The notes beneath the pieces were generated by a model that saw nothing but the letters and a program-made list of their open reading frames with translations, was not told the origin of the DNA and ran no database searches. A stretch of DNA of 64,000 bases. Origin: Algibacter sp. L1A34 (lineage in GTDB: Bacteria; Bacteroidota; Bacteroidia; Flavobacteriales; Flavobacteriaceae). The DNA is taken from positions 2,921,001 through 2,985,000 of the forward strand of contig NZ_CP047029.1 of the NCBI RefSeq assembly GCF_009796805.1, given 5' to 3'. Each line of letters starts with the position of its first letter. The stretch's first letter is position 1. The position numbers and the translations under genes were made by a program. Shown piece by piece: positions 48,132 to 56,605 of the stretch.

Positions 48132-48803
48132 ATGAATTCACTTTGGTTTTTCGACGACGTAAATCTTTTTAAAGTACTTTGTCCGCATAAGTTTAAAAAT
48201 TACAAAAAGGATCACAGTTTTGATGCATATAAAAAACAGGATTATATTTATTTTGAAAAAGACTTTGCGAATAAAATCTATTTAATAGAAAAAGGAAAAG
48301 TAAAGATTGGTTATTATAATGAAGATGGAGTAGAAGTAGTTAAAGCTATTTTAACTAAAGGAGAACTATTTGGAGAGACAGCAATATTAGGAGATGAAAC
48401 GCGAGAGGAGTTTGCGCAATCTGTTGATAACAGTACTAGTATTTGTCCCGTTGGTGTAGACACGATGCACGATTTAATGAGAGATAATCAAACATTTAGT
48501 TTTAAAGTTTATAAAGTAATAGGTTTTAAATTAAAAAAACTTGAACGTCGTTTACAGTTACTTCTTTTTAAAGATGCAAAAACAAGGCTTCTAGAGTTTT
48601 TACACGAATTGTGCACCGATTATGGGTACGATTGTGATCAAACTGGTGATCGCGTGGTAAACCATCCATATACTCAAAAAGATATTGCATCTTTAATTGG
48701 TACGTCTAGACCAACTTTAAATATTCTTTTGAATGAATTAAGAGAAGAAAAAATATTAGAATTTAAGCGAAAAGAAATAAGAATTTATAAAAAAAGTGCC
48801 TAA
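48132..48803 (+). CDS. Crp/Fnr-family transcription regulator
   Basis: A 223-residue regulator. The cyclic-nucleotide-binding-type barrel spans about 25-125 (IYLIEKGKVKIGYYNEDG; LTKGELFGETAILGDE), followed by a long dimer helix and a winged helix with recognition segment YTQKDIASLIGTSRPTLNILL. No four-cysteine cluster of the FNR type is visible, so oxygen sensing through iron-sulfur is unlikely. Whether it binds cAMP is unknown. It is followed, 76 nt on, by a lipoprotein gene whose promoter has a 20-bp dyad just downstream of this gene, a likely operator for this regulator. Confidence 0.9.
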   Translation: MNSLWFFDDVNLFKVLCPHKFKNYKKDHSFDAYKKQDYIYFEKDFANKIYLIEKGKVKIGYYNEDGVEVVKAILTKGELFGETAILGDETREEFAQSVDNSTSICPVGVDTMHDLMRDNQTFSFKVYKVIGFKLKKLERRLQLLLFKDAKTRLLEFLHELCTDYGYDCDQTGDRVVNHPYTQKDIASLIGTSRPTLNILLNELREEKILEFKRKEIRIYKKSA

Positions 48804-48821
48804 TGTTAGTTGGCTAACATT
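48802..48821. promoter_or_regulatory. 20-bp dyad, possible Crp/Fnr operator
   Basis: Perfect inverted repeat AATGTTAG-TTGG-CTAACATT overlapping the Crp/Fnr stop codon. Its right end is 19 nt before the -7 element of the lipoprotein gene, a distance suited to an activator site. Confidence 0.5.
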
Positions 48822-48840
48822 TTATATGTTTTTAGTGAGA

Positions 48841-48848
48841 TACCTTTG
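48841..48848 (+). promoter_or_regulatory. Promoter -7 element of the RskA-like lipoprotein gene
   Basis: TACCTTTG, 31 nt before ATG 48880. No -33 TTG at standard spacing, which fits activator dependence. Confidence 0.55.
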
Positions 48849-48879
48849 AAGTATAAAACAATCACTAAAAAAAAATAAA

Positions 48880-49752
48880 ATGATTAAGAACACAATTTTA
48901 GCAATGCTAGCAATAGGAGTTTTAACAACTTCATGTGATAGCGATGATGACAGCGCACCAAAAACAGCAGATTTAACAATTGATCTTACCGGCTTAGAGG
49001 CTCTTGGTAACGATTTTGTTTACGAAGGATGGGTAATTGTAGATGGCTCACCTGTTTCAACAGGAACATTTTCATCAGTAGATTTTCCACAATCTTTTTC
49101 TGTAGATGCAGATCAATTGGCAAGTGCATCAACATTTGTATTATCTATTGAACCAGCAGTAGATTCTGATCCAGCTCCAGCTGCAACAAAAATTTTAGCA
49201 GGAGATTTTTCTGGTAGCTCAGCAAGTGTAAATTCAAATAATATTGTTGCAGATTTATCTTCTTCTACTGGAGAGTATATTTTGGCTACACCAACGGATA
49301 ACGATGATACTAACGAAGCTAGTGGAATTTGGTTTTTAGATAATTCTGTTGATCCTGCAATAAAAGGTTTAGATTTACCAACATTATCTGACGGATGGGT
49401 ATATGAAGGTTGGGTTGTATTCGATGGTACTCCAGTAAGTACAGGTACGTTTACAGATCCAAATGCTGCAGATGATAATGCTGCAACTACAGTTTTTAAG
49501 GGAGATGTAGGTGATGGTCCTGGTTATCCAGGAGAAGATTTTCTTCAAAATGCACCTTCGGGATTAACTTTTCCAACAGATTTAAAAGGAAAAACAGTTG
49601 TAATTTCTGTAGAACCAAGTCCTGATAATAGCGCTGCACCTTTCACATTAAAGCCTTTGGCTCATGAAGTTCCTGCAGATGCTATGAACCACACGGTAAT
49701 TAGTATGGGAGCCGGTCCTGTGGTTAGTTTGTCTGGTACAGCTACGAGATAA
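48880..49752 (+). CDS. Lipoprotein with two RskA-like repeats
   Basis: A 290-residue lipoprotein (TTSC lipobox, then SDDDS export signal). Two copies of a domain run in tandem: FVYEGWVIVDGSPVSTGTF near residues 46-64 and WVYEGWVVFDGTPVSTGTF near 175-193, each followed by a strand ending VLSIEP or VISVEPSPDNSAAP. The pattern of a Y-E-G-W strand, P-V-S-T-G-T-F and a later S-V-E-P matches the anti-sigma-K (RskA) C-terminal sandwich, here outside the cell and duplicated. A direct anti-sigma role is not implied. Its promoter seems controlled by the Crp/Fnr gene upstream. Confidence 0.72.
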   Translation: MIKNTILAMLAIGVLTTSCDSDDDSAPKTADLTIDLTGLEALGNDFVYEGWVIVDGSPVSTGTFSSVDFPQSFSVDADQLASASTFVLSIEPAVDSDPAPAATKILAGDFSGSSASVNSNNIVADLSSSTGEYILATPTDNDDTNEASGIWFLDNSVDPAIKGLDLPTLSDGWVYEGWVVFDGTPVSTGTFTDPNAADDNAATTVFKGDVGDGPGYPGEDFLQNAPSGLTFPTDLKGKTVVISVEPSPDNSAAPFTLKPLAHEVPADAMNHTVISMGAGPVVSLSGTATR

Positions 49753-49769
49753 ATAAAATAAATTATCAC

Positions 49770-49811
49770 AAAAAAAAGTCCTAGTAAATTAATTTACTAG
49801 GACTTTTTTTT
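49770..49811. terminator. Perfect palindromic terminator between convergent genes
   Basis: Two 21-base arms meeting at 49790/49791 with no spacer, framed by A and T runs. Serves both the lipoprotein gene and the beta-barrel gene. Confidence 0.85.
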
Positions 49812-49824
49812 TATGTGTTTTCTA

Positions 49825-50409
49825 TTATAAAATGATTGCTAAACTTAAAATAAGTTGATCTGGCCTTGTATCTAAGCGACCACTATTTATACCATTATTA
49901 CCAATAAATGTACCTTCATTTTTGCTAAATCCACGTTCGTATCTTAAATCGATACCAACTTTTTTAAAGTTAAGACCAACTCCAAAGTTAAGCCCTACTG
50001 AAAAATCCTCTTTAATATCCTCAATAGTAACACCTTCGAATTCGGTATCTAAAATATATTGAAATGATGGACCAGCAAATACGCTAACAGGACCTAAAAT
50101 TTTTAAGCCAACTAAAATTGGAGCATCAAGTTTTTGCATTTCAAAACTATCATCGTCGTAATCACTTTTTGTTTTGGTATAAACAATTTCTGGTCTTAAA
50201 TATAATTTGTCACCAATTTTCCCAAATAGACCAATATGGTAACCAACATTTCTATCTGGGTTTTTAGAGTTTTCGGTTATAGATTCTACATACTTACCAT
50301 TGGCATTGTAATTTAAACCTCCTTTAATACCTATACCACTTGCTGTTTGGGCAAAAGCTGCTGATGGGACAACAATTGCAACTACTAAAATTAAAAATAA
50401 ATTTTTCAT
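49825..50409 (-). CDS. Small outer-membrane beta-barrel protein
   Basis: A 194-residue exported protein of the porin/OmpX-like beta-barrel group. Signal peptide ends SAAFAQTASG; the mature part alternates strands such as GIGIKGGLNYNANG, VGYHIGLFGKIG, KLYLRPEIVYTKT and SVFAGPSFQYIL, and ends with RPDQLILSLAIIL. Such proteins are structural or adhesive; no substrate can be assigned. Single gene. Confidence 0.8.
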   Translation of the reverse strand: MKNLFLILVVAIVVPSAAFAQTASGIGIKGGLNYNANGKYVESITENSKNPDRNVGYHIGLFGKIGDKLYLRPEIVYTKTKSDYDDDSFEMQKLDAPILVGLKILGPVSVFAGPSFQYILDTEFEGVTIEDIKEDFSVGLNFGVGLNFKKVGIDLRYERGFSKNEGTFIGNNGINSGRLDTRPDQLILSLAIIL

Positions 50410-50482
50410 AATGTTCGTTTTAAGATTTCGTTTATTATTACAAAAACGTTGCCAAAGTTAAATTATTTCCTTTTTTTAAATA

Positions 50483-50512
50483 TTGCTTTCGGATTTTAGT
50501 TAATTATCTTTG
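50483..50512 (+). promoter_or_regulatory. Promoter of tgt
   Basis: TTG 50483-50485, 19-nt spacer, TATCTTTG 50505-50512, ATG 50534 after 21 nt. Confidence 0.75.
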
Positions 50513-50533
50513 CCAACTGATACAAATATATAG

Positions 50534-51664
50534 ATGAAATTCGAATTAAACGCAAAAGACCCACAAAGCAAAGCTAGAGCAGGAAAATTAACTACAGATC
50601 ATGGTGTAATTGAAACACCAATTTTTATGCCTGTGGGAACTGTTGGTACGGTTAAAGGAGTACATCAAAGGGAGTTAAAGAATGATATTAATCCCGATAT
50701 TATTTTAGGAAATACTTATCATTTATATTTAAGACCACAAACACATGTGCTAGAGAAAGCAGGTGGGCTTCATAAATTTATGAATTGGGATCGAAATATT
50801 TTAACCGATTCTGGTGGGTATCAAGTGTATTCGCTTTCGGCAAATAGAAAGATAAAAGAAGAAGGTGTGAAGTTTAAATCGCATATTGATGGTAGTTATC
50901 ACACATTTACGCCAGAGAGTGTTATGGAAATTCAACGTACTATTGGAGCCGATATTATTATGGCTTTCGATGAATGTACACCATACCCTTGTGATTATAA
51001 TTATGCGAAACGTTCTATGCATATGACGCATCGTTGGTTAGATCGTTGTATTAATCACCTAGAAAAAACACCATTAAAATACGATTATAATCAAGCCTTT
51101 TTCCCTATTGTACAAGGAAGTACTTATAAAGACCTTAGAAAACAATCGGCTGAATATATTGCTAATTCGGGAGCTGTTGGAAATGCAATAGGAGGTTTAT
51201 CCGTTGGTGAACCAGCCGAAGAAATGTATGCCATGACAGATGTAGTTTGTTCTATTTTACCGGAAGAAAAGCCAAGATATTTAATGGGAGTTGGAACACC
51301 AATCAATATTTTAGAAAATATTGCGTTAGGTGTAGATATGTTTGACTGCGTTATGCCAACTCGAAATGCAAGAAATGGTATGCTGTTTACAGCACATGGC
51401 TCTATAAATATTAAAAATTTAAAATGGGCAGAAGATTTTTCTGCAATCGATGAGATGGGAATAACTTTTGTTGATACGGAATATAGTAAAGCTTATTTAC
51501 GTCATTTATTTACTGTTAACGAGTTGTTGGGTAAGCAAATAGCAACCATACATAATTTAGGTTTTTATATGTGGTTGGTTCGTGAAGCTAGAAAACATAT
51601 ATTAGCAGGCGATTTCAATGTTTGGAAAAACCAAATGGTTAAGCAAATGGATAATCGACTTTAA
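50534..51664 (+). CDS. tgt: Queuine tRNA-ribosyltransferase
   Basis: A 376-residue enzyme that swaps guanine-34 of tRNA Asp, Asn, His and Tyr for preQ1. Present: FMPVGTVGTVKGV, NTYHLYLRPQTHVLEK, LTDSGGYQVYSLS (active-site Asp), GGLSVGEP and the nucleophile region GVDMFDCVMPTRNARNG. The usual C-terminal zinc motif (CxCxxC before YLRHL) is absent: the aligned segment reads DEMGITFVDTEYSKAYLRHL, although the later zinc histidine (ATIHNL) is kept. First gene of a tgt-permease-transporter operon. Confidence 0.95.
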   Translation: MKFELNAKDPQSKARAGKLTTDHGVIETPIFMPVGTVGTVKGVHQRELKNDINPDIILGNTYHLYLRPQTHVLEKAGGLHKFMNWDRNILTDSGGYQVYSLSANRKIKEEGVKFKSHIDGSYHTFTPESVMEIQRTIGADIIMAFDECTPYPCDYNYAKRSMHMTHRWLDRCINHLEKTPLKYDYNQAFFPIVQGSTYKDLRKQSAEYIANSGAVGNAIGGLSVGEPAEEMYAMTDVVCSILPEEKPRYLMGVGTPINILENIALGVDMFDCVMPTRNARNGMLFTAHGSINIKNLKWAEDFSAIDEMGITFVDTEYSKAYLRHLFTVNELLGKQIATIHNLGFYMWLVREARKHILAGDFNVWKNQMVKQMDNRL

Positions 51665-51712
51665 ACGGGTAAAAATATTGAAACATCGCTTATTTATTGA
51701 AGCTGTAAAAGG

Positions 51713-52795
51713 ATGAAAATATTAGATTGGTACATATTAAAGCGCTATTTGTTCACATTTCTTATGATGTTGCTACTGTTTATTCCTATCGGAATAACTG
51801 TGCATTTAGCTGAAAAAATTGGTAAAATTTTAGAAAACGAAGTGCCTTTTGGAGAAGTACTTATCTATCTTTTAGATTTTACTATTTATTTTGCGCATTT
51901 ACTTTTTCCTTTATTTTTATTCTTATCTGTAATTTGGTTTACTTCAAAATTGGCTAATAATACAGAAGTTATTGCTTTTTTAAGTTCGGGTGTTTCGTTT
52001 TCCAGATTTTTACGTCCTTACATGATTGGAGCTACAATTGTTGGAGCTTTGTCTATTCTTTTAGGTTTATATTTAGCGCCAAATGCAAGTAAAGGTTTTA
52101 ACGATTTTAGTTATAAATACCTTAAAAAGGGGAGAAGTGCGGTTGAAAACACCAATGTTTTTAGACAAATTAATGATAACGATATTATATACGTTAGTAG
52201 TTTTGACGTTAAAAATAGTATAGGTCGAAATTTTACGTTAGAACATTTTGAAAAGAATAAGCTTGTTTATAAAATTTCTGCAGATAAGATTAAATATGTT
52301 GAAAACGATTCATCTTCAACTTACGAATTAACCAACTACACCAAGCGCATTATTGGTCAAAACGAAGATGAATTAGGAATATTAAAGCAAAAAGACACCC
52401 TGTTTGCTTTCGATGTAGGCGATTTAATTCCAGAAATATACGCAGCAGAAACCAAAATGTATGGCGATTTAAAACAATTTATTGACAAAGAGGAAGCTAG
52501 AGGTTCATCAAATGTTGGGCGATTTAAATTAGTTTTATATAGAAAATGGAGTTTGCCAGTTTCAGTATTCATTTTAACAATTATAGCCGTTGCGGTATCT
52601 TCAAAAAAACGACGAGGTGGTATGGGCGTTAACCTAGCCGTTGGTATTTGTATAGCAATGATATTTGTGTTTTTCGACAAAATATTTGGAGTTATGGCAG
52701 AGCAATCAGATTTTAATCCACTTATTGCGGTTTGGTTTCCAAATATTATTTTTGGAATTTTAGCTGCTTATCTTTTGTACAATGCCAAACGCTAA
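51713..52795 (+). CDS. LptF/LptG-family permease
   Basis: A 360-residue inner-membrane protein with about six membrane helices split 3+3 around a periplasmic beta-jellyroll. The opening MKILDWYILKRYLFTF and TEVIAFLSSGVSFSRFLRPY are family hallmarks. LptF/G with LptB extract lipopolysaccharide from the inner membrane. It follows tgt by 48 nt and overlaps the next transporter gene by 14 nt. Confidence 0.92.
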   Translation: MKILDWYILKRYLFTFLMMLLLFIPIGITVHLAEKIGKILENEVPFGEVLIYLLDFTIYFAHLLFPLFLFLSVIWFTSKLANNTEVIAFLSSGVSFSRFLRPYMIGATIVGALSILLGLYLAPNASKGFNDFSYKYLKKGRSAVENTNVFRQINDNDIIYVSSFDVKNSIGRNFTLEHFEKNKLVYKISADKIKYVENDSSSTYELTNYTKRIIGQNEDELGILKQKDTLFAFDVGDLIPEIYAAETKMYGDLKQFIDKEEARGSSNVGRFKLVLYRKWSLPVSVFILTIIAVAVSSKKRRGGMGVNLAVGICIAMIFVFFDKIFGVMAEQSDFNPLIAVWFPNIIFGILAAYLLYNAKR

Positions 52796-53678
52796 TCTTA
52801 AAGATTATTTTCATCTACATATCCTTGTTTTTATTGCTGGTTTTACTGCAATTTTAGGGGAGTTAATTACTATAACTGCAATTCCGTTAGTTTGGTTTCG
52901 CATGTTAATGGCTTTTATTTTAATGATAGTTTACGTCAAGTTTACTAAAGTAAATTTAAAGATTAGTCCCAAATCTATTTTAAGGCTTTCATTTGCAGGT
53001 GTTATTATAGCATTACATTGGATTACTTTTTTTGCATCCATAGATGCATCAAATGTGTCTACAACTTTAGCAGTGGTTTCAACAGGAACCTTTTTTGCAT
53101 CGATTATAGAGCCTATTATTTATAAACGTAAAGTATTATGGTACGAAATTCTATTCGGAATGCTCGTAGTTGTTGGAGTTTGTATCATTACACAAAGTGA
53201 AATAGAGTATCTTACAGGTATTCTTTTAGGGATTTTGTCTGCTTTCTTTTCGTCTTTGTTCGCAGTACTTAACGGTAGTTTTCTTAAAAAACATTCTGCA
53301 ACTGTTATTTCATTTTACGAATTTATTAGTGGTGTACTATTCATCACAATTTATATTGTTTTTTTTGGTGGAGGGTTTTCAAAAGAGTTTTTCAGTTTAA
53401 GCACTTCCGATTTTTGGTATCTTTTCATATTGGCATCCGTCTGTACAACATATGCATTTATAGCTTCTATTTACATTATGAAAACAATAAGCCCTTATAC
53501 GGTGATGCTTACCTATAATTTAGAACCTGTTTATGGTATTGTTTTAGCTTTAATATTATTTCCTGAAAAAGAAAAAATGAGTCCAACATTTTATTATGGA
53601 GCTCTAGTTATTATTGTTGTCGTAATATTAAATGTAGTTGCTAAAAATAGCAGAAAGTTAAAAAGAATTCGCTCATAA
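52782..53678 (+). CDS. EamA/DMT-family transporter
   Basis: A 298-residue protein with about ten hydrophobic segments forming two EamA repeats (about 6-135 and 150-285). Features such as WITFFASIDASNVSTTLAVVS and PYTVMLTYNLEPVYGIVLA are typical. Transports small metabolites; substrate unknown. It begins within the end of the permease gene. Confidence 0.9.
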   Translation: MPNANLKDYFHLHILVFIAGFTAILGELITITAIPLVWFRMLMAFILMIVYVKFTKVNLKISPKSILRLSFAGVIIALHWITFFASIDASNVSTTLAVVSTGTFFASIIEPIIYKRKVLWYEILFGMLVVVGVCIITQSEIEYLTGILLGILSAFFSSLFAVLNGSFLKKHSATVISFYEFISGVLFITIYIVFFGGGFSKEFFSLSTSDFWYLFILASVCTTYAFIASIYIMKTISPYTVMLTYNLEPVYGIVLALILFPEKEKMSPTFYYGALVIIVVVILNVVAKNSRKLKRIRS

Positions 53679-53701
53679 TGTTTTTACAAAATTAAAGTTT
53701 T

Positions 53702-53709
53702 TATATTTG
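53702..53709 (+). promoter_or_regulatory. Promoter -7 element of accA
   Basis: TATATTTG, 37 nt before ATG 53747; no exact -33 TTG. Confidence 0.6.
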
Positions 53710-53746
53710 CAGACTAACTCTAATAATCAGTCAAAACAAATTTCCT

Positions 53747-54700
53747 ATGGAATATTTAGAATTTGAACTCCCAATAAAAGAGCTTGAAGATCAATTACAG
53801 AAATGTAGAATTATTGGTGAAGAAAGCGAAGTAGATGTAACAGAAACATGTACGCAGATAGAAAAAAAGCTTAAAGAAGCTCAAAAAGATATTTATAAGA
53901 ACCTAACGGCTTGGCAACGTGTACAAATGTCTCGTCACCCAGAACGCCCATATACTTTAGATTATATTAGAGCTATTTGTGGTAATTCTTTTTTAGAATT
54001 ACATGGAGATAGAAGCTTTAAAGATGATAAAGCAATGATTGGCGGCTTAGGGAAAATTGGTGATCAGAGTTTTATGTTTATCGGTCAGCAAAAAGGTTAC
54101 AATACTAAAACGAGACAATATAGAAACTTTGGAATGGCAAATCCGGAAGGATATCGTAAAGCTTTACGCTTAATGAAATCTGCCGAAAAATTTGGAATTC
54201 CTGTAGTAACACTTTTAGATACACCTGGTGCATATCCTGGTTTAGAGGCTGAAGAACGTGGACAAGGTGAAGCTATCGCTAGAAATATTTTAGAGATGAC
54301 GCGCCTTAAAGTGCCAATTATAACTATAGTTGTTGGTGAAGGTGCCTCTGGAGGAGCCTTAGGCATAGGCGTTGGAGATGTAGTTATGATGTTAGAAAAC
54401 ACTTGGTATTCTGTGATTTCTCCAGAATCGTGTTCGTCTATTTTATGGCGTAGTTGGGAATATAAGGAACAAGCTGCAGAAGCTTTAAAACTTACACCTC
54501 CCGACATGAAAAAGCTTAAATTGGTTGACGAGATTATAAAAGAACCTCTTGGTGGTGCACATCGTGATCGTACAAAAACATTTACATCCGTTAGTAATGC
54601 CATTACAAAACATTATGAGGTGCTAAAAAAGTTATCACAGAAAGATTTAGTTGCTCAACGAATGGATAAATATTTGCAAATGGGAGTTTATAAAGACTAA
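53747..54700 (+). CDS. accA: Acetyl-CoA carboxylase, carboxyltransferase alpha subunit
   Basis: A 317-residue subunit that, with AccD, moves the carboxyl group from biotin to acetyl-CoA, giving malonyl-CoA for fatty-acid synthesis. Family blocks: [52 protein letters not shown] and [15 protein letters not shown]. Ends in a clear terminator 21 nt downstream. Confidence 0.96.
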   Translation: MEYLEFELPIKELEDQLQKCRIIGEESEVDVTETCTQIEKKLKEAQKDIYKNLTAWQRVQMSRHPERPYTLDYIRAICGNSFLELHGDRSFKDDKAMIGGLGKIGDQSFMFIGQQKGYNTKTRQYRNFGMANPEGYRKALRLMKSAEKFGIPVVTLLDTPGAYPGLEAEERGQGEAIARNILEMTRLKVPIITIVVGEGASGGALGIGVGDVVMMLENTWYSVISPESCSSILWRSWEYKEQAAEALKLTPPDMKKLKLVDEIIKEPLGGAHRDRTKTFTSVSNAITKHYEVLKKLSQKDLVAQRMDKYLQMGVYKD

Positions 54701-54721
54701 ACACCCTAAAACATACTTAAG

Positions 54722-54756
54722 AAAAAATCTGAAGTTACTTACTTCAGATTTTTTTT
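54722..54756 (+). terminator. Terminator of accA
   Basis: 14-bp stem AAAAAATCTGAAGT/ACTTCAGATTTTTT with a five-base loop and long T run. Confidence 0.88.
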
Positions 54757-54794
54757 ATGCTTATTCACAATTTTTTTAAGTTATTAACAGTTAA

Positions 54795-54817
54795 ATTGTT
54801 AACGAACGGTTAACAAT
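54795..54817. promoter_or_regulatory. Inverted repeat upstream of dnaB
   Basis: Perfect 9-bp arms ATTGTTAAC / GTTAACAAT separated by GAACG, 52 nt before the dnaB start. A looser half-site ATTAACAGTTAA sits just upstream. Looks like an operator or a DnaA-independent replication-protein site; binding protein unknown. Confidence 0.45.
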
Positions 54818-54869
54818 CGAAGACCTCAAAATCTTTAAACCTACTTCAATTTTAATTACTTTCGCAGTC

Positions 54870-56408
54870 ATGAAACAACCAAACCCCGTTCAGGGATATA
54901 AAGTCGATAAAAGCACCATTATTAGCCTTGAAAAAGGAAAAATACCTCCGCAAGCTATTGATTTAGAGGAAGTTGTTTTAGGGGCCATGATGATTGATAA
55001 AAAAGGTGTTGATGAAGTAATCGATATTTTAGCACCTGATGCATTTTATAAAGAGGCCCACCAACATATATTTGAAGCTATTTTTACGTTGTTTGAAAAC
55101 AGTGAGCCGGTCGATTTATTAACCGTTTCAACGCAGTTAAAGAAGAACTCGAAGTTAGAACAAGCAGGAGGTGATTTTTACCTCATTTCGTTAACTCAAA
55201 AAGTGTCATCTTCGGCGCATATCGAGTTTCACGCACGTATTATTTTACAGAAATTTATTCAGCGTAGTTTAATAAAAATCTCGAATGAAATTATTGAAGA
55301 TGCTTACGATGAAACTAAAGATGTTTTCGATTTATTAGATACAGCAGAATCTAAATTATATGAAGTAACCCAAGGAAATATTAAAAAATCGAGTGAAACA
55401 GCTCAAGATTTAGTAATCCAGGCGAAAAAGAAAATTGAAGAAATCTCGAATAAAGAAGGTTTAAGTGGTATTCCAACAGGATTTACCAAACTTGATAAAT
55501 TAACATCGGGATGGCAACCTTCAGATTTAATTATCGTAGCTGCACGTCCTGGTATGGGAAAAACGGCCTTGACGTTATCTATGGCACGAAATATTGCGGT
55601 AGATCAAAATGTACCGGTGGCTTTTTTCTCTTTAGAGATGGCTTCTGTACAGTTAATTATGCGTTTAATTTCTAGTGAAACCGGCTTATCTTCAGAGAAA
55701 TTAAGGACAGGAAAACTTGAAAAACACGAATGGGAACAACTTAATGTAAAGGTTAAAGGTTTAGAAAAAGCACCGTTGTTTATTGATGACACACCGTCGC
55801 TTTCCATTTTTGATTTACGTGCAAAAGCGCGTCGTTTATCGTCGCAGCATGGTATAAAGCTTATCATGATTGATTATTTACAGTTAATGACGGGTGGATC
55901 TAACCATGGTGGAAACCGTGAACAAGAAATTTCAATGATTTCTCGAAACCTTAAAGCTTTAGCAAAAGAATTAATGGTGCCTGTAATTGCGCTTTCGCAA
56001 TTATCACGTGCCGTGGAAACGCGTGGTGGAAGTAAGCGTCCGTTGCTATCCGATTTACGTGAATCTGGTGCGATTGAGCAGGATGCCGATATTGTAAGTT
56101 TTATTTACCGTCCAGAATATTATAAAATTGATGAATGGGATGATGATGAACGCTCTCCAACTGAAGGTCAAGCTGAATTCATTATAGCAAAACACCGTAA
56201 TGGTGGTTTAGAAAATATTAGATTAAAGTTTATCGGAAACTTAGGTAAGTTCGATAATTTAGATGATTTTGATTCTCCATTTGAGTTTCATTCTAAAATG
56301 AATGCAGCCGCAAACGATGATACCTTCCAAGCCGATAATTTTAAGGCCAGTCCAGATCAAGCTTTTGGAAGTTCGTTTAATGATGATGATAACGATGTAC
56401 CGTTTTAA
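54870..56408 (+). CDS. dnaB: Replicative DNA helicase
   Basis: A 512-residue hexameric helicase. N-terminal primase-interaction domain (about 20-125, EEVVLGAMMIDKKGVDEVID), a linker, then the RecA-like motor: Walker A AARPGMGKTALTL, FFSLEMASVQLIMRLIS, Walker B LIMIDYLQLMTGG and IALSQLSRAVETRGGSKRP with the arginine finger region DLRESGAIEQDADI. The C-terminal tail is acidic and ends DDNDVPF, which resembles the SSB-type tip. Promoter region holds the dyad above. Confidence 0.97.
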   Translation: MKQPNPVQGYKVDKSTIISLEKGKIPPQAIDLEEVVLGAMMIDKKGVDEVIDILAPDAFYKEAHQHIFEAIFTLFENSEPVDLLTVSTQLKKNSKLEQAGGDFYLISLTQKVSSSAHIEFHARIILQKFIQRSLIKISNEIIEDAYDETKDVFDLLDTAESKLYEVTQGNIKKSSETAQDLVIQAKKKIEEISNKEGLSGIPTGFTKLDKLTSGWQPSDLIIVAARPGMGKTALTLSMARNIAVDQNVPVAFFSLEMASVQLIMRLISSETGLSSEKLRTGKLEKHEWEQLNVKVKGLEKAPLFIDDTPSLSIFDLRAKARRLSSQHGIKLIMIDYLQLMTGGSNHGGNREQEISMISRNLKALAKELMVPVIALSQLSRAVETRGGSKRPLLSDLRESGAIEQDADIVSFIYRPEYYKIDEWDDDERSPTEGQAEFIIAKHRNGGLENIRLKFIGNLGKFDNLDDFDSPFEFHSKMNAAANDDTFQADNFKASPDQAFGSSFNDDDNDVPF

Positions 56409-56547
56409 ACTATAAGGTTTTGTTCAATTAATTTGAATAAGTTTGTTCATGATAATTATTAGAATAAGATTATTATCTCATCATCTAGAATCGTTAATAC
56501 TGTTTTTTATCTCCGCAAAAATTAAGTATCTTTCGCTTATATAATTA

Positions 56548-56586
56548 AATTTCTCAGTTGTTTTTCTTAAAATTAACTGAGAAATT
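56548..56586 (+). terminator. Hairpin after dnaB, in the leader of the next gene
   Basis: Perfect 12-bp stem AATTTCTCAGTT/AACTGAGAAATT, loop of 15, followed by a T-rich tract. It ends before TTG 56606 and supports the shorter form of the next gene. Confidence 0.65.
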
Positions 56587-56605
56587 ATTTTTAGGCAATC
56601 TCAAA

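Noticed and set aside
54097..54603. 168-residue antisense ORF within accA
   Set aside because: Shadow of accA in an opposite frame; proline/serine-rich translation typical of mirrored codons.
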